Assembly (NCBI GenBank): GCA_963708115.1
Contig: CAVPRX010000001.1
Coordinates: forward strand, 248,001 to 312,000
DNA from: VRUE01 sp963708115
GTDB lineage: Bacteria > Actinomycetota > Thermoleophilia > Solirubrobacterales > 70-9
Direction of reading: 5' to 3'
Length of the DNA: 64,000 bases
Both the position numbers and the translations under genes were made by a program. Positions 35,939 to 47,929 of the stretch are shown here, piece after piece. The notes beneath the pieces were generated by a model. That model was given only the letters and a program-made list of their open reading frames with translations. It searched no databases and was not told where the DNA came from. Each line of letters starts with the position of its first letter. Position 1 is the stretch's first letter.

Positions 35939-36989
35939 CTAAGCAACGCGTGCCGTTCCCGAGTTCATCTTGCTGGCGCGGTGGATCGTCTCGAACTCCT
36001 CCAGCGAGATGCCGGAGCCGACGGCCACGCACGTCAACGGCGACTCTGCCAGTTGACACGGCATCTGGCACTCGTCGCGAAGGCGCTGTTCGAGTCCTTG
36101 CAGGAGCGCGCCTCCACCGGCAAGGGTAATGCCCCGGTCCATGATGTCCCCCGCGAGCTCGGGCGGGGTGCGGTCGAGCGTGTCCTTGACCGCGTCGATG
36201 ATGTGGCTGATCGTTTCGTCAAGCGCCTCGCGCACCTCGGCCGAGCCGAGCGTGATCGTCTTCGGCAGGCCGGAGACGAGGTCGCGGCCGCGGATCTCGA
36301 CCTCGACCTCCTCCGAGCAGCGGCGAGGCCGAGCCGGCCTCGAGCTTGACCTCCTCCGCCGTCTGCGTGCCGATCGCCAGTTTGTAGTGGTGTTTGCAGT
36401 GGTGGACGATCGCCTCGTCGAGCTCGTCGCCGCCGACCCTGATCGATTGCGAGACGACGATCCCGCCGAGTGAGATCACCGCGACCTCGGTGGTGCCGCC
36501 ACCGACGTCGACGATCAGCGAACCGGTCGGCTCGGCGACGGGCAGGCCGGCGCCGATCGCCGCCGCCATCGGCTCCTCGATCAGGTACGCCTTGCGGGCG
36601 CCGGCCGAGAGGCAGGCCTCCTCGACCGCACGCTTCTCGACGCCGGTTACACCGGAGGGCACGCAGACGACGACGCGCGGGTGGGCGAAGCGGTTGGAGT
36701 GAACCTGCTTGATGAAGTGACGCAGCATCTGTTCGGTGACGTCGAAGTCGGCGATGACGCCGTCCTTGAGCGGCCGGATCGCGGTGATCGTCCCCGGCGT
36801 GCGCCCCAGCATCCGCTTTGCCTCGACCCCGACCGCGTGGACCTGGCCGGTGCGCGAGTCGATCGCGACCACGGAGGGCTCGGAGAGCACGATGCCGCGA
36901 CCGCGCACGTAGACCAGGGTGTTGGCCGTGCCAAGGTCGACCGCCATGTCGCGGCCGCCCAGTCCGGTCAGGTAACTAAATATGCCCAT
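35939..36989 (-). CDS. mreB: Rod shape-determining protein MreB (frameshifted)
   Basis: MreB is the actin-like filament protein that directs lateral wall synthesis. From the ATG at 36989 (MGIFSYLTGLGGRDMAVDLG) the phosphate loops DLGTANTLVYVRGRG and DVGGGTTEVAVISLGG are intact. The C-terminal part (DIMDRGITLAGGGALLQGLE) is in a second frame. A single one-base break lies at about 36313-36322. Repaired, it is about 349 residues, normal for MreB. It is the first gene of the mre cluster and follows maf. Confidence 0.9.
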
Positions 36990-37017
36990 GTGTGCAATTT
37001 GGGGAAAAGCAGGGCAA

Positions 37018-37644
37018 TCATCCCAGATGGTCCAAATCGGCCAACCCAGGCGCCAGCTCCAGCAACAACCCGACCGGCAGGCCGACGACGTTGGAGACAC
37101 TCCCCTCGATCCGCTCGACCAGGGTCGAGCCAAGCGTCTGGATCGCGTAACCCCCCGATCTACCGCGCCACTCCCCAAACCTCACATAACGCTCGACCTC
37201 AGCCTCGCGCAGCTCCTTGAAGACCACCGTCGTCCGTTCCAAACCACTCCGCTCTTCGCCGTCGGCAAGCACAACGAGCCCGCTCATCACGACGTGCGGG
37301 CGTCCCGACATCCGCTCCAGATATTCCCGCGCCTCGGCTTCGTCAGCCGGCTTCCCGAGCGCCCGCCCGTCCAGAACAACGTCGGTATCGCAAGCAATCA
37401 CTCGGGCGGGTGGCACGGGGGGACGGGGGGTTCGGACGGGTGAGTCCGCTAACCCCCCGTCCCCCCGTGACAGGACCCGCCCGCTGACGGCATTGGCCTT
37501 CATCCGTGCGTTCTCGACCACCTCAACCTCAGGATCGCCCCCCGTCAACTCCTCGACCCCAGGAACGACGACCTCGAACTCGATCCCCAGCTTGGTGAGG
37601 ATCTCCCGCCTCTGTGGCGATCCGGATGCGAGGGTGACGTTCAG
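37018..37644 (-). CDS. maf: Maf-type nucleotide pyrophosphatase, apparent CTG start
   Basis: Maf proteins hydrolyse non-canonical nucleoside triphosphates. The family N-terminus reads NVTLASGSPQRREILTKLGI, so translation must begin just before it. The frame has an in-frame TGA eight codons upstream and no ATG, GTG or TTG in between. The best start is CTG 37644, overlapping the ndk stop as CTGA. Other motifs are ENARMKANAV and VIACDTDVVLDG. A 56-bp hairpin encodes about residues 59-77, an extra Pro-rich loop between these motifs. The total is 208 residues, long for Maf by roughly that insert. A local sequence error at the start cannot be excluded. Confidence 0.8.
   Translation of the reverse strand: MNVTLASGSPQRREILTKLGIEFEVVVPGVEELTGGDPEVEVVENARMKANAVSGRVLSRGDGGLADSPVRTPRPPVPPARVIACDTDVVLDGRALGKPADEAEAREYLERMSGRPHVVMSGLVVLADGEERSGLERTTVVFKELREAEVERYVRFGEWRGRSGGYAIQTLGSTLVERIEGSVSNVVGLPVGLLLELAPGLADLDHLG
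37414..37469. repeat. In-frame palindromic hairpin inside maf
   Basis: Perfect 19-bp arms (37414-37432 and 37451-37469) with an inner CGGAC/GTCCG stem form a hairpin of 56 bp, very rich in G on one arm and C on the other. It lies within maf without breaking the frame and falls between two conserved motifs, which marks it as an insertion. Confidence 0.78.
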
Positions 37645-38048
37645 GACAGCTCGGGGAACCAGATGCCGATCTCACGCTCCGCCGACTCGTCGGAGTCGGA
37701 GCCGTGGACCATGTTGAAGGTCACCTCGAGCGCGTAGTCGCCGCGGATCGAGCCCGGCGCGGCCTCGACCGGGTTGGTCGCCCCGATCAGCTGCCGGGCC
37801 GCCGCGACCGCTTCGGTCCCCTCCAACACCATCGCCACCAGCGTGCCGCCGGTGATGAACTCGACCAGCTCGCCGAAGAAGGGCTTCTCGGTGTGCTCGG
37901 CGTAGTGCTCGTTGGCGATCGCTTCGCTGGCGACCATCGTCTTCAGCGCCGCCACCCGCAGGCCCTTGCGCTCAAAACGTGCGATCACCTCGCCGCTCAG
38001 GGCGCGTTCGAAAGCGTCAGGCTTGACGAGGATCAGGGTCCGGCTCAC
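37641..38048 (-). CDS. ndk: Nucleoside diphosphate kinase
   Basis: Ndk equalises NTP pools by phosphate transfer through a phosphohistidine. The 135-residue protein has the active-site motif NMVHGSDSDESAEREIGIWF (His near residue 114) and starts MSRTLILVKPDAFERALSGE. Its start overlaps the upstream zinc-ribbon gene by 32 bp, and its stop overlaps maf. The length is normal. Confidence 0.97.
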   Translation of the reverse strand: MSRTLILVKPDAFERALSGEVIARFERKGLRVAALKTMVASEAIANEHYAEHTEKPFFGELVEFITGGTLVAMVLEGTEAVAAARQLIGATNPVEAAPGSIRGDYALEVTFNMVHGSDSDESAEREIGIWFPELS

Positions 38049-38637
38049 GGTTGGGGCTCCTTGGCTGTCGTTTGGGTTTCGAAGTCTCTTTTGACGCCTC
38101 GCGCTTTGGCGCCTCGCGCGGCGCCGGCTCCTCTTTCGCGGCCACCGCTGGTTTTTTGCGGGCGGGCGCTTTGCGCCGGCGTGGCTGCTCCCGCTTGGAC
38201 AGCGCGGTTTCGCAGTAGGGGCAGAGCGCCCAGGCCGGATCGACCGGCCTGCTGCAGCTCGGACAAGGATTCTTGAGGCGATGCTGGCACTCGGGGCAGC
38301 GCAGGAAGTTCTTCTCGGCTGGGAAGCCGCACTCCGGACACGAGTGCTCGGTGAGCTGGCGCACCCGCAGCTCGGCCGCTTTGATCTCGAGCTCGCGTTC
38401 GTGGGCGTCCTCGAGGAACTCCGGCGGCCGCACGATCGCGTAAACGGCGGTGCCGATGTAGGGGATGAAGGAGGCGAGCGTCGCGCAGCCGATCAGGAAG
38501 GGATCGGAGATGCGGCGCTTGGCGTCGAGGTAGGTGTAGACGATCAGCGCCAGCCAGACGACGACCAGCATCAGGATGAGCAGGTCGACGACCAGATTGA
38601 GGCCGTTGTTGCTGATGCCGAAGATCGCGATTGCCAT
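38017..38637 (-). CDS. Membrane protein with double zinc ribbon
   Basis: The 206 residues start with two membrane helices (about 12-34 and 50-68). Two zinc-ribbon units follow (CPECGFPAEKNFLRCPEC and CPSCSRPVDPAWALCPYC, about residues 99-142), then a disordered Lys/Arg/Pro-rich tail. The topology places the ribbons in the cytoplasm. The function is unknown. Such ribbons often mediate protein or nucleic-acid contacts. The gene overlaps ndk by 32 bp and is preceded by a 40-codon membrane gene. Confidence 0.75.
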   Translation of the reverse strand: MAIAIFGISNNGLNLVVDLLILMLVVVWLALIVYTYLDAKRRISDPFLIGCATLASFIPYIGTAVYAIVRPPEFLEDAHERELEIKAAELRVRQLTEHSCPECGFPAEKNFLRCPECQHRLKNPCPSCSRPVDPAWALCPYCETALSKREQPRRRKAPARKKPAVAAKEEPAPREAPKREASKETSKPKRQPRSPNREPDPDPRQA

Positions 38638-38717
38638 GGCGTTTGCGCCCGTCCAGGAGAGGAGCGGCGGTGAGTCTACTTCGCCGCCTGCCTCTCGAAC
38701 CCTGTCGTGCCCGTTGC

Positions 38718-38840
38718 CTAGAGGAAAAGACTGCCGAACAGGTAGCCGAGCCCGAAGAAGATCAGAATCACCGCGGCGACCACCCCGGCGACCAGAGCCA
38801 TCATCGAGAGCAGTTCGGTTCCAGCGCTTTTAGAGCCCAT
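38718..38840 (-). CDS. 40-residue single-helix membrane protein
   Basis: From the ATG at 38840 the product is MGSKSAGTELLSMMALVAG plus a strongly hydrophobic helix ending LGYLFGSLFL. It starts 7 bp after the folC stop and precedes the zinc-ribbon gene. The frame is open to 38969, but that part lies within folC. No family is recognised. Position and hydrophobicity make it a likely real small protein. Confidence 0.55.
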   Translation of the reverse strand: MGSKSAGTELLSMMALVAGVVAAVILIFFGLGYLFGSLFL

Positions 38841-38847
38841 TCGAGGC

Positions 38848-40121
38848 TCAATCCTCGCACAGACGAAGCGCCGCCCGAGCCGGTGCGAGCGCGTAGTGCG
38901 ATCCGGTGACGAGCAGGACGCCGCCCGCGTCCTGGGCAAGCTCGCGCCCGCGCGCCACGGCAGTCTCAAGGTCGGGTATGGCCTCGGCCTTCAGCCCGGC
39001 CACCGTACACATCTCGACGAGCTCAGACGCCTCGAATCCCCGCCGACGGGCCTCAAAGTGTCCTATGTGTCCACTTTGAGGCCCGTCGGCGGATGAAAGG
39101 TCGGTGCAGATGGCTCGCGTAAAAGCCGGGGCAAGGGCTTCGATCATTGCCTCGGCGTCCTTGTCGGCTAGTACCGCGAGGACCGCGACGACCGGTCGCC
39201 CCTCGGCAACCTCGGGCAGTGCCTCGACCAGCGCCGCGGCACCATCGGGGTTGTGGGCAGCGTCGAGGTAGGTCGGAGGGTCCTCACCGGCTCGCTCCAA
39301 CCGCCCCGGGATCTCAACCTCGGCTGCCACCGTCTTCACCCGCTCGGCGTCGAGCTCGCCGAGAAAGGCCTCGGCCGCGGCACAGGCGAGGGCAAAGTTA
39401 CGGCGCTGGAAGCCGCCCGCTGCGCGAAGCCTGATCTCAGGGCCCGGGTCTTCGGGCGCGACGATCAGCCTCGCCCCGCGCTCGCGCGCGGTGCGCTCCG
39501 CCATCTCCGCGACAGAGGGGCTGACCCGTCCCAGCACCAGGGTCGTGTAGTCGCGCAGCACCGCCAGCTTCTCCGCCGCGATCTCCTCCTCGCTCTCACC
39601 CAGCCACTCGGTGTGGTCGAGCGCCACCGAGGTCAGGACGGTCACTTTGGAGGGAATCGTGTTGGTGGCGTCGAGCCGGCCTCCCAGCCCGGCCTCGACC
39701 ACCGCGGCCCTGACCCGGGCGTTTGCCAGCGCGACAAACGCCGCGGCACTCGCCAGCTCGAACTGGGTCACCGCCTCGCCCTCCTCCAAGCTGCGATTGA
39801 CCGTTTCGGCCGCGGCGGCGGTGCGCTCGACGGCGGCGGCGAACTCGGCCGCGCCGATCTCCTTGCCGTGCACGAGGATCCGTTCGGACCAGCGCGTCGT
39901 GTGCGGCGACACGCAGGCGCCGGCGGAAACCCCGTGGGCCTCCAGCAGGGCCGCGGTCATCCGCGTCACCGAGGACTTGCCGTTGGTGCCGACGACGTGG
40001 ATCGAGGCGAAGCGGTGCTGCGGCAGGCCGAGCAGGGTGCTCAGCGTGCGCATCCGCTCCAGGCCCAGCTTCCAGCCGATCGGCTCGAGCGAGTCGAGGT
40101 AGGCCTCGGCTTCCCTGGCGT

Positions 40122-40125
<4 letters not shown>
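38848..40125 (-). CDS. folC: Folylpolyglutamate synthase/dihydrofolate synthase, non-canonical start
   Basis: FolC adds glutamates to folates. The ATP site VVGTNGKSSVTRM and YLDAAHNPDG are visible. Conserved N-terminal residues (AREAEAYLDSLEPIGWKLGL) lie upstream of the first ATG (40053), so translation begins earlier. No ATG, GTG or TTG is seen nearby in frame, and ATA 40125 overlaps the valS stop as ATAG. The total would be 425 residues. A 53-bp hairpin encodes about residues 345-362 (DGPQSGHIGHFEARRR), absent from the family as I know it. A start further inside valS cannot be excluded. Confidence 0.83.
39040..39092. repeat. In-frame palindromic hairpin inside folC
   Basis: Perfect 21-bp arms (39040-39060 and 39072-39092) are separated by 11 nt. 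The hairpin is inside folC, in frame, between LSSA and RGFEASELVEM, and adds about 17 residues. The arm sequence is unrelated to that in maf. Confidence 0.8.
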
Positions 40126-42683
<2,558 letters not shown>

Positions 42684-42702
42684 GGCCGCCGAGTCTAGAT
42701 TG

Positions 42703-43995
<1,293 letters not shown>

Positions 43996-44187
43996 AGCGG
44001 AAATTCCTCCTTGCGGGGGCGGTAGTTGCCTACCGGCGTCGCGGCCCCAAAAGCTTAAAGGGGGCCGCAACCCGGCTCGGTCGCTGCCGTCGTTTACGGC
44101 GGGATCGCGACGGTCCCTTCTTGCGGGCGGCGCCTTGCGAGCTGCGACTCGACCGGCCACCGAGATAGATGCGGCGCTAGCCAAAAC

Positions 44188-44328
44188 GGAATGGCGGGTG
44201 CGCCTCTACGGAAATTGACACCCCAGCGCTGCGCGCTGGGGTGAGTCTGGTGCGCGGCTTTGCCGCGCAGGAACCAGATTGCATTTCGCCGCTTCGCGAC
44301 ATTCCCGCAGAGGCGCACCCGCCATTCC
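44188..44328 (-). repeat. Palindromic element family 2, copy 1
   Basis: Perfect 20-bp outer arms (44188-44207 and 44309-44328) enclose two inner hairpins, CCCCAGCGC/GCGCTGGGG near 44222-44241 and GCGCGGC/GCCGCGC near 44252-44268. A core contains, on the minus strand, GAATGTCGCGAAGCGGCG followed by AAATGCAATC. The same core and order occur in the copy at 44450 on the other strand. It lies in the 5' region of clpX. Confidence 0.85.
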
Positions 44329-44449
44329 ATCAAGCCACCCGAGCTTTCGATCCTCCCGGAGCACCTTTGCTCGGCCCCCAAGGTCTCATCAGCTCTGAGA
44401 GCCCTGAGATTGTCTGCGGAGCCTGAGCCGTCCCCACGATGGCTAGCGA
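44329..44449. other. Spacer between two palindromic elements
   Basis: A 121-bp stretch separates the oppositely oriented family 2 copies. I see no gene, tRNA or clear promoter in it. It contains short purine-rich repeats around 44395-44410 only. Together with the two elements it makes up most of the 685-bp gap between clpX and hup. Confidence 0.5.
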
Positions 44450-44589
44450 GAAGGCTGGCCGTCCTGCAGGCGAATGTCGCGAAGCGGCGGAAATGCAATC
44501 CGATTTCGCGCGGCCGCAGGCCGCGCTCCTCATCTGCCCCACGCGCTTTGCGCGTGGGGTTCAATTCGACTGCAGGACGGCCAGCCTTC
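44450..44589 (+). repeat. Palindromic element family 2, copy 2
   Basis: Perfect 20-bp outer arms (44450-44469 and 44570-44589) surround GAATGTCGCGAAGCGGCG, then AAATGCAATC. Hairpin GCGCGGCC/GGCCGCGC follows near 44508-44525, then hairpin CCCCACGCGC/GCGCGTGGGG near 44537-44558. The layout is identical to the copy at 44188 in reverse. The arm sequence differs at about half its positions from the other copy but is self-complementary. Confidence 0.85.
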
Positions 44590-44631
44590 CTCGCCGGAGG
44601 ATCGTGGAATCGGCCATCTAGCCGTTACTCC

Positions 44632-44662
44632 GGGAGGCGGCGCCGCTTTTCCGCCGCCTCCC
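44632..44662. terminator. Hairpin downstream of hup
   Basis: GGGAGGCGGC (44632-44641) pairs with GCCGCCTCCC (44653-44662). It lies 18 bp after the hup stop. A T-rich run (TCTTGCTTCTT) follows only on the plus strand, so on the minus strand it would be a stem without a T tract. It probably still marks the hup 3' end. Confidence 0.5.
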
Positions 44663-44680
44663 TCTTGCTTCTTCCAGGCC

Positions 44681-44965
44681 CTAGCCGTTGACGGCCTTCT
44701 TCAGCTCCGCGCCGGGGCTGAACTTGGCCGCCGTTTTGGCCGCGATCTGCATCGACTCGCCGGTCTGCGGGTTGCGACCTTCGCGAGCCGGTCGGTCAAC
44801 CGTCGAGAATTTGCCGAAGCCGGTGAATTTGACGTCGTTGCCGGCCTTGAGCTGAGCCGTGATCTCCGCGATCGTCGCGTCGAGCGCGGCCTTGGCCTGG
44901 CTGTTGTCGAGCCCGGTCCGTGCGGCAACCTGCTTCGCGAGTTCGTCCTTGGTCGTAATAGCCAT
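44681..44965 (-). CDS. hup: HU-family DNA-binding protein
   Basis: HU bends and compacts DNA. From the ATG at 44965 (MAITTKDELAKQVAARTGLD) the protein is 94 residues, with the beta-arm segment FSTVDRPAREGRNPQTGESM and the C-terminal helix AAKFSPGAELKKAVNG. GGAGAG lies just upstream of the start. There is no Lys/Ala-rich tail like that of mycobacterial HupB. It sits unusually between clpP and clpX, flanked by repeats. Confidence 0.95.
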   Translation of the reverse strand: MAITTKDELAKQVAARTGLDNSQAKAALDATIAEITAQLKAGNDVKFTGFGKFSTVDRPAREGRNPQTGESMQIAAKTAAKFSPGAELKKAVNG

Positions 44966-45150
44966 CGTCTCTCCTCTGGTAGGTGGGTGCACAGCCGGGG
45001 TCGGCCTGCTGTTCAAGCGGTTTTCTACAGATCGGGCCGGGCGTCCCTGTTGTCAGGGGCCGGCTCGGGGTCTATTGGGCCGCCGTGGACGTGGATCTCG
45101 GCCGAGCCGCAGCTCTGCGCCGAGGGGTCAGGAGACCAACTCGCCCCGGC

Positions 45151-47256
45151 TCACCCCCACCACCAGTGCGCGATGCTGCTGTCGGGTGCCTGGCCTATGA
45201 CGTCGATCCTGTTGAGGCCCCACGACACCGCGTCCGGTCCTGAGATGAGACTGCCGCCGTGGTCTTCCCAACCGTTCCAACCTGCTCCCCCCCACCACAG
45301 GTGGCGGAGCGAGTTGGCCGTCCCGCGGGTGAATACGTCGAGGCGGTTGGGACCCCAGGAGGAGATCGTCGGGGCGGATTCGGTGGACCCGCCGAGATTG
45401 TCGGCGCCCCAACCCGACGCCCAGTACCAGTGCGCGACAGTGTTATTGCTTGCCCGCGCGACGACGTCGATCCTGTTGGAGCCCCAGGAGACGGCATCGG
45501 GGGCGGAGATGATGTTGCCGCCCATGCCTTCCCAGACACTCCAGCCCCCGACGCCCCACCAGCGGTGCCAGAGGCCGTTTTCGACCCCGCGGGCAAACAC
45601 GTCAAGGCGGTTGGGACCCCAGGAGGAGATCGCCGGCTTTCCCTGGATCGTGCCGCCGAGGTTGTCGTAGGACCACGTGCCTTCGGCACTGGTCTGGTAC
45701 CAGTGCCCAACGGTGTTGTCGGACATTCGGGCGACGACGTCAGTCCGCCCTGAGTCCCAGGAAACCGAGCTCGGCCCCGATGCAATGCCAGTGCTATTGG
45801 GGACGAACGACCAGTTGCTCCATCCGGTCACATTGGTCCACCTGCGATGGAGCAGGCTGCCGAGGTTGCGTATGAAGACATCCAAGCTCCCCGCCGACTG
45901 TGAGGAGATAGACGCTTCATCGGTGCTGCCCCCGCTGATCGTGTCCTGGTGCCAACTGGCCGGCGGCGCCGAGCCGACCCGGGGCCCGACGGTGACACCC
46001 AGGGCGCTGGTCGCGTCGGTTATCTCGACGTAGTAGCCCGTGGCGTTGCAAGAGGGTGACTCGCTATACATGTCCGCCGCCGAGTACAGACCGAGCGCCG
46101 TGTTGCCGGCGAACACCGAGCCGCCGCTGTCGCCACCGTAGGAGCAGACTTTGCCGAACTCGGTCTCGTTGTAGATGATCGCACCAGAGAGTTCGTCTTC
46201 GACGGTGGCGCCCAGCGCGGAGACGTTGCCGCAGCTCGTCCCGGTCTTGTTACCGCTGTGGCACACGTACTCCCCTACGTAGCTCCAGCTTTCGGCGGTT
46301 ATCGCTCGTTCCTGGTCTTCCCAGTAGTGCGCGACTTGCGAGGGCCAGACGGCTTTGTCCCAATACGAGCCGTTCGCTTTGATTTTTGCCCAATCGCCGC
46401 CAGGGAATGAGTAGTCCTCAACGCTTCCAAGCGGGTGGGTTTCCAAGTTCTGATCGGCAACCCCCCATTTCGAGGCCGCGGCCGCACAGTGGCCCGCGGT
46501 GAGCATGAACCTGTTGCCGAAGCTTTTGCCGATTGCCTTGAAGCCAGTGGTGCACCCGCCTACTTCCCCAAGGGGTTCAGGCCACAGCGCAACTCCGCCG
46601 CGTAGCGGCGCGCTGCATGCGCGAGGTTTGGTGGTCTTGCACGCCATCGTCTGGACATGGAAGCGTTCTTGCTCGACCTGCCTGATCTCAACGTCGACCT
46701 TCTCGCTCGCGGCCAGCGAACGGAGCTCGGCCAGATCAGCCTCGCCGGCCGCACCCGCCACCCGGATGACGACCGCGTTCGCGCGCGGGTCGAGAAGTGT
46801 CTGCACGAGGCCCGGCATGGGGTCCTTTCCGAACAGCACGCCGTCGATTCTCTCTTGTGCGGCTTCCAGCTCCGCCCAGCTCGACTGCGCGGCGACCGTG
46901 TGGAAGTCGGCGCTGAGATCCAGCGTGGCGAACTGGCCACTGACTGCGGCCCGGCTCGCGCCGGCGGTCAACGGGACGACGAACTCGCCGGTTTCGTTGT
47001 TGAACCAGACCCCTGCGTAGCGATCGCCCAACCTGCCCTGAAGCTGTTCGACGATACCCGGCGCCTGCTGCTGGGTTTCCAGCCTTTCCTCGGCCTCGGC
47101 CGTGGGCACGGAGAAATCTTCGCTGTAGCCCTTCGCTTCGAAAGGCGCGACCTCCGCCGAGGCCGGCGCGGCGCTCAGCGCCGCGATCGTCGCCACGGCG
47201 AACAAACAAGCCCAGACGATGCGCCATCCACTCGAAAGGCAATCTGCTCCAGCCAT
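45151..47256 (-). CDS. Secreted trypsin-like (S1) protease with PLL-type beta-propeller
   Basis: From the ATG at 47256, with a purine-rich GGGGGGAAG before it, the product is 701 residues. A signal peptide (about 1-35, ending APASA) and a pro-region of about 160 residues precede a chymotrypsin-fold protease domain. His is in FMLTAGHCAAA, the nucleophile in SYGGDSGGSVF, and paired cysteines are present, as in streptogrisin-like enzymes. The C-terminal 270 residues are alternating repeats such as SSWGPNRLDVFARG and VSWGSNRIDVVARA, typical of PLL/fucose-lectin-like propellers that bind surface sugars. It probably acts outside the cell on a glycosylated target. The catalytic Asp is probably in the DWAKIK segment. 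Confidence 0.85.
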   Translation of the reverse strand: MAGADCLSSGWRIVWACLFAVATIAALSAAPASAEVAPFEAKGYSEDFSVPTAEAEERLETQQQAPGIVEQLQGRLGDRYAGVWFNNETGEFVVPLTAGASRAAVSGQFATLDLSADFHTVAAQSSWAELEAAQERIDGVLFGKDPMPGLVQTLLDPRANAVVIRVAGAAGEADLAELRSLAASEKVDVEIRQVEQERFHVQTMACKTTKPRACSAPLRGGVALWPEPLGEVGGCTTGFKAIGKSFGNRFMLTAGHCAAAASKWGVADQNLETHPLGSVEDYSFPGGDWAKIKANGSYWDKAVWPSQVAHYWEDQERAITAESWSYVGEYVCHSGNKTGTSCGNVSALGATVEDELSGAIIYNETEFGKVCSYGGDSGGSVFAGNTALGLYSAADMYSESPSCNATGYYVEITDATSALGVTVGPRVGSAPPASWHQDTISGGSTDEASISSQSAGSLDVFIRNLGSLLHRRWTNVTGWSNWSFVPNSTGIASGPSSVSWDSGRTDVVARMSDNTVGHWYQTSAEGTWSYDNLGGTIQGKPAISSWGPNRLDVFARGVENGLWHRWWGVGGWSVWEGMGGNIISAPDAVSWGSNRIDVVARASNNTVAHWYWASGWGADNLGGSTESAPTISSWGPNRLDVFTRGTANSLRHLWWGGAGWNGWEDHGGSLISGPDAVSWGLNRIDVIGQAPDSSIAHWWWG

Positions 47257-47413
47257 CTTCCCCCCTACCTCAGCCGGGTGCTCGACCCGGCGCATTTTCG
47301 GACGACGGCGTGTTGACTAAAGCCGTCATTTGCACCCCGCCGCGCAATAAGAACATGCCGGTATGCAAAAAGCAAGCCCACTTCTGGGTATGCCCGGGCA
47401 AGCTGTCCGCGGC

Positions 47414-47929
47414 TCAGCTGAAGCGGTCCCAGTGGCGCAACCCCGGCGCTGGGTCCATCGGGTGCCCGTCAACGTGGATCTCGAAGTGGAGATGGCAGCC
47501 GACGGTGCGGGCGTTTCCGGTCTTGCCGACTGCGCCGACCGGCTCGCCGGCCCAGACCAGATCGCCGTGGTCAACCGCCGCCGGGTGGATCATGTGGGCG
47601 TAGAAATAGCTGCGCTGCTCGCCCTGGCCGTGGATCAGCAGGTAGTTGCCGTAGAGGACCGGGTCGTAACCCACCCTCAGCACGCGGCCGGTCGCGACGG
47701 CAACCAGTGGCGCATGGCAGGCGGCGACGACGTCGAAGCCTTCGTGGCTGCGGCCGCCGCTGCGCGGCGCACCGAACTCGCCGATCGCGCCGCGGGTCCA
47801 GTGCGGCCCGTCGACCGGGAAGACGTGGGCATAGAACGTCGCTGCGCCGTTGCGGCCCGTAACGGTGGCAGACGCCGGAGGGACGAGGGCAACGAGGAGG
47901 ACGAGACCGAGAAGGAGCGGGCGCTTCAG
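47414..47929 (-). CDS. M23-family peptidase, apparent CTG start
   Basis: This exported peptidoglycan endopeptidase has the two metal motifs HEGFD and HLHFEIHVDG, and SYFYAHM between them. The first motif lies upstream of any ATG, GTG or TTG in the domain. The only good start is CTG 47929, overlapping the clpP stop as CTGA. It gives a perfect signal peptide, KRPLLLGLVLLVALVPPASA. The product would be 171 residues. No separate ribosome site is seen, so translation probably depends on coupling to clpP. The unusual start codon is the main uncertainty. Confidence 0.78.
   Translation of the reverse strand: MKRPLLLGLVLLVALVPPASATVTGRNGAATFYAHVFPVDGPHWTRGAIGEFGAPRSGGRSHEGFDVVAACHAPLVAVATGRVLRVGYDPVLYGNYLLIHGQGEQRSYFYAHMIHPAAVDHGDLVWAGEPVGAVGKTGNARTVGCHLHFEIHVDGHPMDPAPGLRHWDRFS

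Noticed and set aside
44632..44662. A strong plus-strand terminator for a hidden plus-strand gene.
   Set aside because: No plus-strand gene or RNA is evident upstream; the position right after hup makes a shared or minus-strand 3' hairpin more likely.
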